Origin: Actinoplanes octamycinicus | GTDB taxonomy: Bacteria > Actinomycetota > Actinomycetes > Mycobacteriales > Micromonosporaceae | Length of the DNA: 64,000 nt | Assembly: GCF_014205225.1 (NCBI RefSeq) | Contig: NZ_JACHNB010000001.1 | Location: 2,771,501-2,835,500, forward strand | Direction of reading: 5' to 3' | Shown here: positions 15,996-24,918 of the stretch, one piece after another | Numbering within the stretch: position 1 is the stretch's first letter | Layout: every line of letters starts with the position of its first letter | Notes under the pieces: model-generated | What the model saw: only the letters and a program-made list of their open reading frames with translations | The model's database searches: none | What the model was told of the DNA's origin: nothing | Translations under genes and position numbers: made by a program

Positions 15996-18140
15996 ATGTG
16001 TGGCATTGGCGGCACCGTCCGGATCGACGGGCAGGACCTCGGTCCGGATGCAGACGTACTCCTCACCATGCTGGCCGAGACACTTCACCACCGTGGACCG
16101 GACGAGCGGGAATGCTTGCGCCAGGGACCCGTCGGTCTCGCTTTCACCCGGCTCTCCCTGGTCGATCCGGAAGACGGCAGCCAGCCCCTGATCAGTGACG
16201 ACCAGAATCTCGTTCTGATCGCCAACGGCGAGATCTACAATCACCGCGAACTGGCGCAGCGGCTTCCTTCGGGAGTGCGCCTGAAAACCGGCTCGGACTG
16301 CGAGGTGCTGCTTTATCTTTATCGGCAGCACGGGCTGGATTTCCTCAAGGACGTGCGCGGCATGTTCGCGCTCATCCTGTGGGACCGGGCGCGCGGGCAG
16401 CTGATTCTCGCGCGCGACAGATTCGGTATCAAGCCGCTCTATTATCACCGCGACGACCGGCGTATCACGCTGTCCTCGGAAATCAAGGGACTGTTCGTCG
16501 ACCCGGCCACGCCGCGGGCCTTCGACTGGGCGCGGTCGCTCGACCTGCCCCTGCTGGCCGCGTCGCCGACGATCGAGAGCTCGGCGACGATCAGCTGGTT
16601 CGAGGGGATCGAGAGCGTCCCGGCGGCCACCATCCTGCGCATCGACCTGCGGGACGGCCGCACCCACCGCCACCGCTACTGGGAGATGCCGGCCGAGGCG
16701 GAGGAGGGCACCAGCGCGGAGCAGTTCATCCGGCGCTACGCCGACGTCCTCGAGGAGTCGGTGCTGGAGTGCGCCACCGCCGACACCGAGCTCGGCCTCT
16801 TCCTGTCCGGCGGGATCGACTCGTCGGCCGTGCTGGCCCTGGCCGCGTCCCGGCTGGACGGGCTGCACACGTTCACCGCCATGTCCGGCGGCACCCAGGT
16901 CAACGGCGACGCGGAGCACGCGCGCTGGCTGGCCGGGACGATGGGCGTACACAATCATCAGGTCGTCTTCGGTCCCGATCACGTGCCCACGCCGGAGGCG
17001 TGGCGGCGCCTGGTCTGGCTCACCGAGACCCCGATGGCCGGGCCGGAGATCTACTACAAGCACGAGCTGCACCGGTTCGCCCGGGCCGAACGCCCGGAGC
17101 TGCGCGGCATGCTGCTCGGCGCGGCCAGCGACGAGTTCAACGGCGGCTACTCCCGCGACCTGCTCGGCGGGGACGACTGGGACTCGTTCCTGGAGAGCCT
17201 GCGCTACATGGACCGGGCCACGCAGATGGACCGGCACCCGGGGCTGCGCCGCTGGTGGGCGGAGGGGAACGACTTCTTCGCCGGCCGCACCACGGACGAC
17301 CTGTACCGCGCGTACGTGGACTCCGAGTACGCCAAGATCCAGCAGTACAACGTCTGGCACGAGGACCGCACCGCGGCCGGCAGCGGCACCGAGGCCCGGG
17401 TGCCGTTCCTCGACCACCGGCTCGTGGAGATCACCGCGGTGATCCCGGAGCGGCTACGCCCCCGCCTGCTGTGGGACAAGCAGATCCTGCGCGAGGCGGT
17501 GTCCGGCCGGCTGCCCGACCGCATCGTCAACCGGGCCAAGGGTCCGTTCTTCTACGGATCGGGCACCTGGCACGCCTACCGCATGCTGGTCCGGCTGATG
17601 CGGGCGAACGACTTCGAGCTGGTCGAGCGGGCGCTGGCGGCGCCCGGCGCCGACCGCTACCTGGACGGGACCGCGATCCGGACCCGGCTCGCCGAGTTCG
17701 GCACCGGCGAGACCGACGCGCCCGGTGTCGAGATGCTCATGCGGGTCGTGAACATGGGCCTGCTCGCCGAGATGGCGACGGCCCCGCCCCGGCTGGGCGA
17801 GCTGTCCGCCGGCGCGGTCCGGATCTCCGCGGCGTCGGCCGGCCTCCCGGCCGAGGCGGAGCCGGCCTCGCGGCACGCCGCGCACCAGGTGCCCGCGCTG
17901 GCCGACGGCGTCCAGCTGCTCACCGACACCCGGGGCGCCTGGTTCCTGCTCCACGAGGGCCAGATCGAGTACGTGTTCGAGGAGGGCAACCCGACGCTCG
18001 GCGTCCTGACCCACGTCGACGGCGAGACGTCGTTCGGCGAGGTGCTGGAGAAGTCCGGAGTGGACGAGGCGGAGGTCCGTACCGACCTCGACCTGCTCCG
18101 CGTCCAGCAGCGCCTGGTGTTCAGCGAGGGAGCCGACTGA
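15996..18140 (+). CDS. Asparagine synthetase-like amidotransferase with C-terminal PqqD/RRE domain
   Basis: 714 residues; the ATG at 15,996 is chosen because it places Cys2 (MCGIGG) as Ntn nucleophile and has GAAGGA upstream. The class II glutaminase domain spans about 1-210, and the synthetase/ATP-pyrophosphatase domain about 230-590, with the P-loop LSGGIDSSAV. The final about 85 residues (VPALADGVQLLTD ... THVDGETSFGEVL) match the PqqD fold, an RRE that binds leader peptides. AsnB-type enzymes adenylate a carboxylate and transfer ammonia; the lasso cyclase is a relative. Fusion to an RRE just behind a leader-like peptide suggests that the peptide carboxylate, or something carried on it, is the substrate. 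It heads an operon with overlapping genes (next start 3 bases after its stop). Confidence 0.88.
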   Translation: MCGIGGTVRIDGQDLGPDADVLLTMLAETLHHRGPDERECLRQGPVGLAFTRLSLVDPEDGSQPLISDDQNLVLIANGEIYNHRELAQRLPSGVRLKTGSDCEVLLYLYRQHGLDFLKDVRGMFALILWDRARGQLILARDRFGIKPLYYHRDDRRITLSSEIKGLFVDPATPRAFDWARSLDLPLLAASPTIESSATISWFEGIESVPAATILRIDLRDGRTHRHRYWEMPAEAEEGTSAEQFIRRYADVLEESVLECATADTELGLFLSGGIDSSAVLALAASRLDGLHTFTAMSGGTQVNGDAEHARWLAGTMGVHNHQVVFGPDHVPTPEAWRRLVWLTETPMAGPEIYYKHELHRFARAERPELRGMLLGAASDEFNGGYSRDLLGGDDWDSFLESLRYMDRATQMDRHPGLRRWWAEGNDFFAGRTTDDLYRAYVDSEYAKIQQYNVWHEDRTAAGSGTEARVPFLDHRLVEITAVIPERLRPRLLWDKQILREAVSGRLPDRIVNRAKGPFFYGSGTWHAYRMLVRLMRANDFELVERALAAPGADRYLDGTAIRTRLAEFGTGETDAPGVEMLMRVVNMGLLAEMATAPPRLGELSAGAVRISAASAGLPAEAEPASRHAAHQVPALADGVQLLTDTRGAWFLLHEGQIEYVFEEGNPTLGVLTHVDGETSFGEVLEKSGVDEAEVRTDLDLLRVQQRLVFSEGAD

Positions 18141-18142
18141 TC

Positions 18143-19162
18143 ATGTATCAGCTGATGGCCCGGCAGACGCTGCTGCGCGGTGACGCCTCGATCCGGCAGC
18201 GGACGACCGCCTACTCCAGCCGCTACGAGCGCTGGGAGGATCTCTCCAGCGTGCGCCGCCGGCCGCGGCGCGACTTCCGGCCGGCCTCCGACCTCTTCTT
18301 CCCGCCCGAGCTCCACCCGGTGGTGCTGCACCCGCTGGTGGCGGCCAAGGGGGAGGCGGTGGTGAAGGCGCTGCTGCTGTGCCGGCTCTACGACTACCTC
18401 GACTTCACCGTGGACCTCGAGACCTACGCGGTGATCCCGGTCGCCGCGCAGATCAGCCGCGGGCGGTCCGGCCTCATCCTGCCGGAGCAGATGATGGCCG
18501 ACGCCTACAAGATCGTCACTGACGAGGCGTGGCACGCGCAGTTCTCCTACGACTTCGCCCGGCAGATCGCGGACAGCACCCGCATCCCGCGGGCCGCCGC
18601 CGGGGACGCCGGGATGCCCGCCTTCATCAAGCGGCTGGACGAGATGCGGGAGGACCTGCCGCCGGAGGTCCGGGGACTGGAAGCGCTGCTGTTCGCCATC
18701 GTCAGCGAGACGCTGATCTCCGGGATCCTGTCCGACATCCCGCGCGACGACCGGCTGCCGGGCAGCGTGCGCGAGCTGGTCCGGGACCACGCCGCCGACG
18801 AGGGCCGGCACCACGTCTACTTCCGGTCGCTGCTGGAGCACCTGTGGCCCGCGCTCACCCCGCACGAGCGGCGGGCGATCGGACCCCAGGTCCCGGCCGC
18901 CGTCTACGCGTTCCTCGAGCCGGACTACGCGCAGACCTTCCGGCACCTGCGCGGCATCGGCCTGACCGAGGCGGAGGCCGACCAGGTGATCGCCGAGTCC
19001 TGGCCGGAACAGACGGTACGCCGCACCATCGCCGAGGCCGCCGCGCCCGTCGTGCGGTACTTCGCGGGCGCGGGCGCGCTCGACGACGCCCGGACGCTGG
19101 ATTCGTTCGAGCGGGCCGGCCTGGTGGCACGACAGCCGGTCGGCGGAGAGGTGGCATGGTGA
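18143..19162 (+). CDS. AurF-like diiron N-oxygenase
   Basis: 339 residues; ATG 3 bases after the asparagine-synthetase stop. An all-helical ferritin-like protein with carboxylate/His pairs EAWHAQFS (about 127) and ADEGRHHVYF (about 216) and an earlier Glu-containing helix (AAKGEAVVKALLLCRLYDYL). This fits the AurF/p-aminobenzoate N-oxygenase family, which oxidises amines to hydroxylamine or nitro groups. In this operon it may oxidise a nitrogen placed by the AsnB-like enzyme. Its end overlaps the exporter start by 7 bases. The family is fairly certain, the substrate is not. Confidence 0.8.
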   Translation: MYQLMARQTLLRGDASIRQRTTAYSSRYERWEDLSSVRRRPRRDFRPASDLFFPPELHPVVLHPLVAAKGEAVVKALLLCRLYDYLDFTVDLETYAVIPVAAQISRGRSGLILPEQMMADAYKIVTDEAWHAQFSYDFARQIADSTRIPRAAAGDAGMPAFIKRLDEMREDLPPEVRGLEALLFAIVSETLISGILSDIPRDDRLPGSVRELVRDHAADEGRHHVYFRSLLEHLWPALTPHERRAIGPQVPAAVYAFLEPDYAQTFRHLRGIGLTEAEADQVIAESWPEQTVRRTIAEAAAPVVRYFAGAGALDDARTLDSFERAGLVARQPVGGEVAW

Positions 19163-20418
19163 GCCAGATCCTGCAGACCGGGGAACCGACCCGTACCCCG
19201 GCCGCCCCGGCCGGGTTGAGCCCGGCCGCGAAGTTCCGCCGCTTCTGGTTCGCCACCACGGTCAGCGGCGCCGGCTCCGCGGTGACGCTGATCGCCCTGC
19301 CGCTGGCCGCGCTGACCATCCTCGGCAGCTCGGCCTGGCAGGTCACCCTGCTCAGCGCGGCGGAACAGGCCGGATGGCTGGTGCTCGGCCTGCCGGCCGG
19401 CGTCATCGTGCGGCGCTGCTCGCTGCGCGGCCTGCAGATCGCCATGGACCTGATCCGTCTGGTCGCCATCGGCTCGGTGCCGGTGGCCTGGGCGCTGGGC
19501 GTGCTCAGCTACGCCCAGCTGCTGGTGGCGGCGCTGGCCGTCGGGCTGGCCAGCGTGCTGTTCGACATCGGCAGCTCGGTCTTCCTCCCGGCGATCGTCG
19601 ACGAGGAGCAGCTGAACTCGCGCAACAGCCTGATGTCCGGCACCCACGCGGTCACCCAGACCGCCGGCCCGTCGGCGGGCGCGCTGATCATCCAGGCGAT
19701 CGGGCCGGTCGGCGCGCTGCTCGTCGACGCCGGCAGCTACCTGGTGTCCGCCCTGACCCTGCGCACCCTGCCGGAGCACCGCAGCGATCCGGGCCCGGCC
19801 GCCGGCGCGCTGCGGCAGATCAAGCAGGGCTGGCACTTCGTCGTCCGGCACCCGGTGATGGGGCCCTGCCTGCTCTGGGCGACCGTGACGAACTTCTTCT
19901 GCGCGGCGATCATCGCGCTCACGCCGGTGTACCTGGTGCGGGCCATCGGCGCGCCGCCGGCGACGGTCGGCCTGGTCCTCGCCATGGACGGGGCCGGCGG
20001 CGTGCTCGGCGCGCTGCTGGCGACCCGCCTCGCGAAACGCCTGGGCACGGCCCGCGCGCTGATCGTCGCGACGCTGGCGGCCGCCGCGGCCGCGCTGGTC
20101 ATCCCGTTCACGCACAGCTCGGGCACGGTGCACTACTTCATGATCGGCAACCTGGGGCTGGAGGCCGGCGTCGTGATCGGCAGCATCCTGACCCGCACCT
20201 ACCGGATGACGGCGAGCCCGCCGGACCTGCTCGCCCAGGTGATGGCGACCACCCGGTTCGTGTCCTGGGGCGCCCTGCCGCTGGGCGCCGCGGCGGCCGG
20301 CTTCCTGGTCACCGTGGCCGGGCTGCAGGCGGCCCTGTGGGTGGTCTGCGCGGGCATGCTGCTCGGCCCGCTGGTCCTGCTGACGAGTCCGCTGCGCGGG
20401 CGGCGCGACTTCGCCTGA
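19156..20418 (+). CDS. MFS exporter
   Basis: 420 residues; ATG overlaps the previous gene by 7 bases. About 10-12 hydrophobic segments, with typical MFS (MdtG/enterobactin-exporter-like) features: FWFATTVSGAGSAVTLIALP near the start, then the DIGSSVFLPAIVDEEQLNSRN segment and a central cytoplasmic loop (RHPVMGPC). Likely exports the operon's product and gives self-protection. No substrate prediction is possible from sequence. Confidence 0.88.
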   Translation: MVSQILQTGEPTRTPAAPAGLSPAAKFRRFWFATTVSGAGSAVTLIALPLAALTILGSSAWQVTLLSAAEQAGWLVLGLPAGVIVRRCSLRGLQIAMDLIRLVAIGSVPVAWALGVLSYAQLLVAALAVGLASVLFDIGSSVFLPAIVDEEQLNSRNSLMSGTHAVTQTAGPSAGALIIQAIGPVGALLVDAGSYLVSALTLRTLPEHRSDPGPAAGALRQIKQGWHFVVRHPVMGPCLLWATVTNFFCAAIIALTPVYLVRAIGAPPATVGLVLAMDGAGGVLGALLATRLAKRLGTARALIVATLAAAAAALVIPFTHSSGTVHYFMIGNLGLEAGVVIGSILTRTYRMTASPPDLLAQVMATTRFVSWGALPLGAAAAGFLVTVAGLQAALWVVCAGMLLGPLVLLTSPLRGRRDFA

Positions 20419-20448
20419 CCGGGCCGGTGGACGAGGGAGGGGAAGATC

Positions 20449-21477
20449 ATGACGGCGATTCTCGCGACGATCGGCCGCGCCACCCGGGCGCCCGAGACGA
20501 TGGCCGCGCTGCTCCGGCTCGGCGTCAGCGGATTCCGCTTCTCCGCCTCCAAGTTCGGGGTGGCCGAGCTGGCCGCTCAGGCGGCGGACGCACGGGCCGC
20601 GAGCCGGGCCGTCGGCCGGCCGGTCGACCTCCTGCTCGACCTGCCCGGTTCGAAGATCCGGTTCACCAACCCGGACATCATCGACCTGGATGCCACCCCG
20701 GTGCTGCGGATCCACTTCGGCCGGTCACCGGGAGCCGGTGATCCGGCGGTGCCCGACGTCGGCCTGCCCTGCCCGGAGTTGGGCCGGGAGATCGCGGCCG
20801 GCGACGTCCTGCTGGTCGGGGACGGCGAGATCGCCCTGACCGTGGTGGCGGTGTCGGACGGCTGGTGCACGGCCGAGGCGCTCACCGGTGAGCTGCTGGC
20901 GCCGCGGAAGGGTGTCCAGCTGGCCGGCCGGGAACCGGGTCGCCGCCCACCGGCCTCCCGGGCCGACCTCGCCCTGCTCGACCAGCTGGCCGAGTCGGCC
21001 TTCACCGGGGCGATCGTCTCGTTCGCCGAGGACGCGGCCGCGCTGGCGCCGGTCCGCGCCCGGTGGGGGCGGCGCAGTGCCAACGCCGTGGTGGCGAAGG
21101 TGGAGACCAGGGCGGGCGTGGCCGGGATCGCGGAGATCGCCGGGAGCGCGGACAGCGTCCTGATCGGCCGCGGCGACCTGCTGCTGGACGGCGGCGCGCT
21201 GGACTTCCACCGGCTGTGCACGACCGCCGTCCGGGAGTGCCGCCGCCGGTCGGTGCCGGTGGTGGTGGCCACCGAGCTGCTCACCGGCCTGGACCGCTCG
21301 TGGCTGCCGCTGCGTTCCGAGCTCGCCTACCTGGGCGGCCTGCTGGAGTCGGGGGTGGACGGCCTGCTGCTGGCCGCCGAGACCACCGGTGGCAGCGATC
21401 CGTTGCGTACCACCCGGCTGCTCGCCGACCTGATCCACCGTTACGCGGCCGTACCCGCGGCCTCGCCACTCGCCTAG
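20449..21477 (+). CDS. Truncated pyruvate-kinase-like enzyme, copy 1
   Basis: 342 residues; ATG with GGGAGGGGA. Reads as the A/B barrel part of pyruvate kinase: ILATIGRATRAPETM (start of barrel), FRFSASK instead of the usual RLNFSH, LDLPGSKIRF, a B-domain segment, AKVETRAGVAGI (metal-binding Lys/Glu), RGDLLLDGG (Asp) and VVATELLTGL (Thr). The C-terminal regulatory domain of normal about 470-residue kinases is missing. The residues that handle the enolate are kept, while Asn and His of the RxNxSH block are changed. A biosynthetic role on PEP, pyruvate or a similar enol is likely, rather than glycolysis. Confidence 0.8.
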   Translation: MTAILATIGRATRAPETMAALLRLGVSGFRFSASKFGVAELAAQAADARAASRAVGRPVDLLLDLPGSKIRFTNPDIIDLDATPVLRIHFGRSPGAGDPAVPDVGLPCPELGREIAAGDVLLVGDGEIALTVVAVSDGWCTAEALTGELLAPRKGVQLAGREPGRRPPASRADLALLDQLAESAFTGAIVSFAEDAAALAPVRARWGRRSANAVVAKVETRAGVAGIAEIAGSADSVLIGRGDLLLDGGALDFHRLCTTAVRECRRRSVPVVVATELLTGLDRSWLPLRSELAYLGGLLESGVDGLLLAAETTGGSDPLRTTRLLADLIHRYAAVPAASPLA

Positions 21478-21491
21478 AAGGAGGCCACCGG

Positions 21492-22514
21492 ATGTCCGCG
21501 GACGACCGGCTCACCGGCACACTCGAATCCCTCGGCCTCGGCCCGGAGACCGGCGTCACGCCCTTCCCGGACACCCCGACGCCGTGGGCGACCACCTACG
21601 CGATCACCGCCGGCGCGGTCGAGCTGGTGGCTCGCCTGGTCACCCTGCGGCTCAGCGACGCGGCGGACATCCGGGCCGAGTTCGAGGTGGCCCGCCTGCT
21701 CGGCGAGCACGGCCTGGCCCCCGAGGTGCGCCACGCCGACCCGGCCGCCGGCGTGCTGGTCATGGACCGGGTCGCCGACGCGGCCAACGTCCGGGCGCCC
21801 GCGCTCTGGCAGGTGGTCACGCTGGCCCGGACGCTGCGCCGGCTGCACGCCGTGCCGCTGGACTCGCTCACCGAGACCTCCCGGCTGCACACCCGCAAAC
21901 GGATCACCGCGAGCACCACGGTGACCGCGCTGACCGACGGGCTCCCGCGGCTGGCGATCTACCCCGAGGCGATCGAGCGGTTCGAGTTCCTCCGCGAGGC
22001 GCTCCAGCGGCTGGGCGTACCGGAGCGGCTCTGCCACCACGACCTGAACCCGGGCAACGTGCTGTTCGACGGCTCGCGTGCCTGGCTGATCGACTTCGAC
22101 CACGCCGAGGCCGGTGACCCGCTGTTCGACGTGGCCACCGCGCTGCTCTCGTTCGGCCTGGACGAGACCCTGCGGGCGGCGTTCCTGGAGACCTACTTCG
22201 GCCGGCCGGCGACCGGGCCGGAGTCCGCCCGCCTCGAGCTGCTGACCTGCCTGATGCTGCTGCGCTACGGCATCTTCGCGCTGTCGCTGCTGCCGGCCGG
22301 GATGCGGGACCAGCTGAGCGGCTGGACCCCGGAGATGGTCGGCGACCAGCCGTTCGACTTCGCCCCGCTGGACGGCGAGAGCCGGGACTGGCTGGTCTTC
22401 CGGCTCAGCCTCTCGTTCGTGCACGCGGGTCTGGCCCGGTTCGCCGCGGAGCCCGCGGTCCGGGCCCTGGAGACGCTCGGGCTGCGCGAGCCGAGCCTGG
22501 CCGGCGCGCGATGA
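21492..22514 (+). CDS. APH/choline-kinase-fold small-molecule kinase
   Basis: 340 residues. Protein-kinase-like fold: catalytic CHHDLNPGNVLF (Asp and Asn) near residue 190 and metal-binding WLIDFDHAEAGDPLFD. Most similar by pattern to aminoglycoside/choline phosphotransferases. Its stop overlaps the next start (ATGA). It may phosphorylate a pathway intermediate or confer resistance; its position inside the assembly operon between the two pyruvate-kinase-like genes favours biosynthesis. Confidence 0.82.
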   Translation: MSADDRLTGTLESLGLGPETGVTPFPDTPTPWATTYAITAGAVELVARLVTLRLSDAADIRAEFEVARLLGEHGLAPEVRHADPAAGVLVMDRVADAANVRAPALWQVVTLARTLRRLHAVPLDSLTETSRLHTRKRITASTTVTALTDGLPRLAIYPEAIERFEFLREALQRLGVPERLCHHDLNPGNVLFDGSRAWLIDFDHAEAGDPLFDVATALLSFGLDETLRAAFLETYFGRPATGPESARLELLTCLMLLRYGIFALSLLPAGMRDQLSGWTPEMVGDQPFDFAPLDGESRDWLVFRLSLSFVHAGLARFAAEPAVRALETLGLREPSLAGAR

Positions 22515-23569
22515 CCCGCATCGTCGCCACCGTCGGCCCGGCCTGCTCGGCCAAGGAGACCCTCACCGAGCTGCTGACGGCCGGGGTGGACCTGTTCCGG
22601 TTCACCGCGTCGAAGACCCCGGTCGCGGAGCTGGTCTCGCTGGCCGACACCGTCCGGGTGCTCGCCGCCGATCTCGGGCGGGACGTCGAGCTGCTGCTCG
22701 ACCTGCCCGGCGCCAAGACCCGGCTGACCAACGACACGTACCTCGACCTGGCCGGGGTCACCGAACTCGAGCTGCGCTTCGACGGCGGGCCGACCCGGCC
22801 GGCCGGGCCGCTGCCGGTCCTCGGCGTCGACGGACGTGACCCCCGGGACCCGCTCCCGGAGGTCGGCGACGTCGTCGTGCTCGGGGACGGCGAGGACGCG
22901 CTGCGGGTCGTCGCGGTGGCCGCCGGCTCGTGCACGGCGGTGCCGCTGACCAGCGGCGTCCTCGGCATCCGGCGCGGAGTCCGATTCCCCGGCGCGCGCG
23001 GCGCGGCCCGGGCGGAGACCCTCACCGGGTACGACGAGGCCGGCCTGCGCGCCGTCGCCGGCGGGCCCTTCGACGCGGTGGTGATCTCCTTCGCCGAGTC
23101 GGCCGGCCTGGTCGAGCGGGCCCGCGCGGTGCTGCGGGACAGCGCCGCCGACGGGCCGCCGCCCGCGGTCGTCGCCAAGATCGAGACCGCGGCCGGGGCG
23201 TCGGCCGCCGCGGAGATCGCCGGCGCCGCCGACGGCATCCTGCTCGGCCGCGGCGATCTGCTGCTCGACACCGGGCCGATCGAGTTCTTCGCGGCCTGCC
23301 GCCGGGTGCTGGACGCGGCGCACGCGGCCGGCCGTCCGGTGCTGGTCGGCACCCAGCTGCTGACCAGCCTGGCGACCGGCTGGCTGCCGCACCGGTCCGA
23401 GCTCGCGTACGCCAGCGCGCTGATCGAGGAGGGCGTGGCCGGCCTGATGCTCGCCGAGGAGACGGCCGGCGCCGCCGATCCGCTCCGCGCGGTCGTCCTG
23501 CTCGACCAGCTCCGCGGCGTCTACGCGCCGGCCTCGGCCCGCGCCGCGCTGTTCCCCCGTCGCCGCTGA
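22511..23569 (+). CDS. Truncated pyruvate-kinase-like enzyme, copy 2
   Basis: 352 residues; ATG overlaps the kinase stop by 4 bases. Paralogue of the gene at 20,449 with the same signature: IVATVGPACSAKETL, FRFTASK at the substrate loop, LDLPGAKTRL, AKIETAAGASAAAEIAG, GRGDLLLDTG, LVGTQLLTSL. The regulatory C-domain is again absent. Two diverged copies in one operon suggest a heterodimer or two successive steps on related enol phosphates. Confidence 0.8.
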   Translation: MTRIVATVGPACSAKETLTELLTAGVDLFRFTASKTPVAELVSLADTVRVLAADLGRDVELLLDLPGAKTRLTNDTYLDLAGVTELELRFDGGPTRPAGPLPVLGVDGRDPRDPLPEVGDVVVLGDGEDALRVVAVAAGSCTAVPLTSGVLGIRRGVRFPGARGAARAETLTGYDEAGLRAVAGGPFDAVVISFAESAGLVERARAVLRDSAADGPPPAVVAKIETAAGASAAAEIAGAADGILLGRGDLLLDTGPIEFFAACRRVLDAAHAAGRPVLVGTQLLTSLATGWLPHRSELAYASALIEEGVAGLMLAEETAGAADPLRAVVLLDQLRGVYAPASARAALFPRRR

Positions 23570-23588
23570 CCTGCGAGGAGTCACCGTG

Positions 23589-24308
23589 ATGGAACCGCCC
23601 GTCCTGCCCGGCATCCTTTTCGAGGGGCACGAGTGCAGCGGCAAGACCACCGTGGCCCGGCTGGTCGCCGCCGACCTGGAAGCCGCCGGCTGGAAGGTCG
23701 CCCGATCACACGCCACGGTGTCTTCGAGCGGGCTGCTGGACGCGATGCTCCGGGAAGCGGTGGCGACCTTCGACGACTCGGCGGGCCGGCCGTTCCGCGA
23801 CCCGCGGCTGTGGCGCCGCTTCAACAGCGTGCGGTCGGCGCAGCTGATGGTCGACGCGGAGCTGGTCGCGCAGCGCGAGCCGGCCGGCCCGGTCGACGTC
23901 TTCGTGCAGGACCGGTACTGGCTCACCCAGCACGCGTTCAACACCTTCCTCACCCCGGACGCGCGGTACCTGACGCCGGAGTGGCTGCGCGCCCACGCTC
24001 CCCGGTTCGCCGTGCAGGTCTACCTGACCTGTGACCCGGCGACCCGGCGGGAGCGGGCTGCGGCCCGCCGGCAGCGTCCCGCCAAACACGCGGTCAACAC
24101 CTTCCTGCAGCGACACATGGACGAGATCGCGCTGCTCGACGAGCTGACCGTCGGCCGGCTGGTGGACGCCGAGTGGACCGTGCTGTCGTCGACCGCCCAC
24201 CCCGCCCGCGTCCTGGCCGACCAGGTCCTGGACCTCTTCTCCGCCCACTGTGGAAAGGCATCCCGCGATGAAGGAAAGCACCCTGCTCATGCCGTCCGAG
24301 CTGCGTGA
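23589..24308 (+). CDS. Thymidylate-kinase-fold P-loop kinase
   Basis: 239 residues; ATG at 23,589 sits 8 bases after GAGGAG (a GTG one codon earlier is possible). P-loop LFEGHECSGKTTVARL at about residue 10, a DRYWLTQ motif near 113 resembling the thymidylate-kinase DRY motif, and an Arg-rich LID (TRRERAAARRQR). Longer than usual Tmk. It probably phosphorylates a non-nucleotide or modified substrate in this pathway. Its 3' end overlaps the methyltransferase gene by 41 bases. Confidence 0.75.
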   Translation: MEPPVLPGILFEGHECSGKTTVARLVAADLEAAGWKVARSHATVSSSGLLDAMLREAVATFDDSAGRPFRDPRLWRRFNSVRSAQLMVDAELVAQREPAGPVDVFVQDRYWLTQHAFNTFLTPDARYLTPEWLRAHAPRFAVQVYLTCDPATRRERAAARRQRPAKHAVNTFLQRHMDEIALLDELTVGRLVDAEWTVLSSTAHPARVLADQVLDLFSAHCGKASRDEGKHPAHAVRAA

Positions 24309-24918
24309 GTACATGCTCGCGCACAGCTCGCCGCTCGACGCCGTCCAGCGCCGGGTGGTGGAGCGGACCAGCACCTTCCCGACCATGGCGCACTGGCAGA
24401 CCGCGCCGGAGCAAAGCGCCTTCCTGACCCTGCTGGTCCGGACCCTCGGGGCCGGCCAGGCGGCCGAGGTCGGCACCTTCACCGGTCTCTCCGCGCTCGC
24501 CATCGCCCGCGGCCTCCAGCCCGGTGGCCGGCTGGTCACCTGCGAGATCTCCGACGACTTCACCGGGATCGCGCGCGAGGCGTGGCGGGCGGCCGGCGTC
24601 GAGGACCGGATCGACCTGCGCATCGCGCCGGCGCTGGACACCCTGCGCGCGCTGCCGGCCGAGCCGTACCTGGACTTCTCCTTCGTCGACGCCGACAAGA
24701 TCGGCTACCCGGACTACTTCGAGGAGCTTCTGGTACGCACCCGTCCCGGCGGCATCCTCGCCTTCGACAACGTCTTCCGCAGTGGCCGGGTGCTGCGCCC
24801 GGAGAGCGAGGTCGACGAGGCGGTCATCGACTTCAACGCCCGGCTGGTCAAGGACGACCGGGTCGACGTGGTGATGGTGCCGATCGCCGACGGCATGACC
24901 CTGGCGTGGCGGAAATGA
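24268..24918 (+). CDS. SAM-dependent O-methyltransferase (CCoAOMT-like)
   Basis: 216 residues from the ATG at 24,268 (GGAAAGG upstream). Class I SAM fold with motif I AAEVGTFTGLSALAIA, acidic CEISDDF, and metal/substrate motif FVDADKIGYPDYFEELL then ILAFDNVF, all typical of cation-dependent catechol/caffeoyl-CoA O-methyltransferases. Those act on vicinal hydroxyls, so the product may contain a catechol-like or hydroxamate-like unit. Overlaps the next start by 4 bases. Confidence 0.88.
   Translation: MKESTLLMPSELREYMLAHSSPLDAVQRRVVERTSTFPTMAHWQTAPEQSAFLTLLVRTLGAGQAAEVGTFTGLSALAIARGLQPGGRLVTCEISDDFTGIAREAWRAAGVEDRIDLRIAPALDTLRALPAEPYLDFSFVDADKIGYPDYFEELLVRTRPGGILAFDNVFRSGRVLRPESEVDEAVIDFNARLVKDDRVDVVMVPIADGMTLAWRK

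Noticed and set aside
18529..19155. Extended N-terminus of the MFS exporter reaching upstream
   Set aside because: That stretch is the diiron oxygenase gene in another frame; the true start at 19,156 overlaps its stop in the manner of the other operon genes.
20449..23569. Housekeeping pyruvate kinases
   Set aside because: Too short, regulatory domain absent, substrate-loop residues changed, two copies embedded in a biosynthetic operon.
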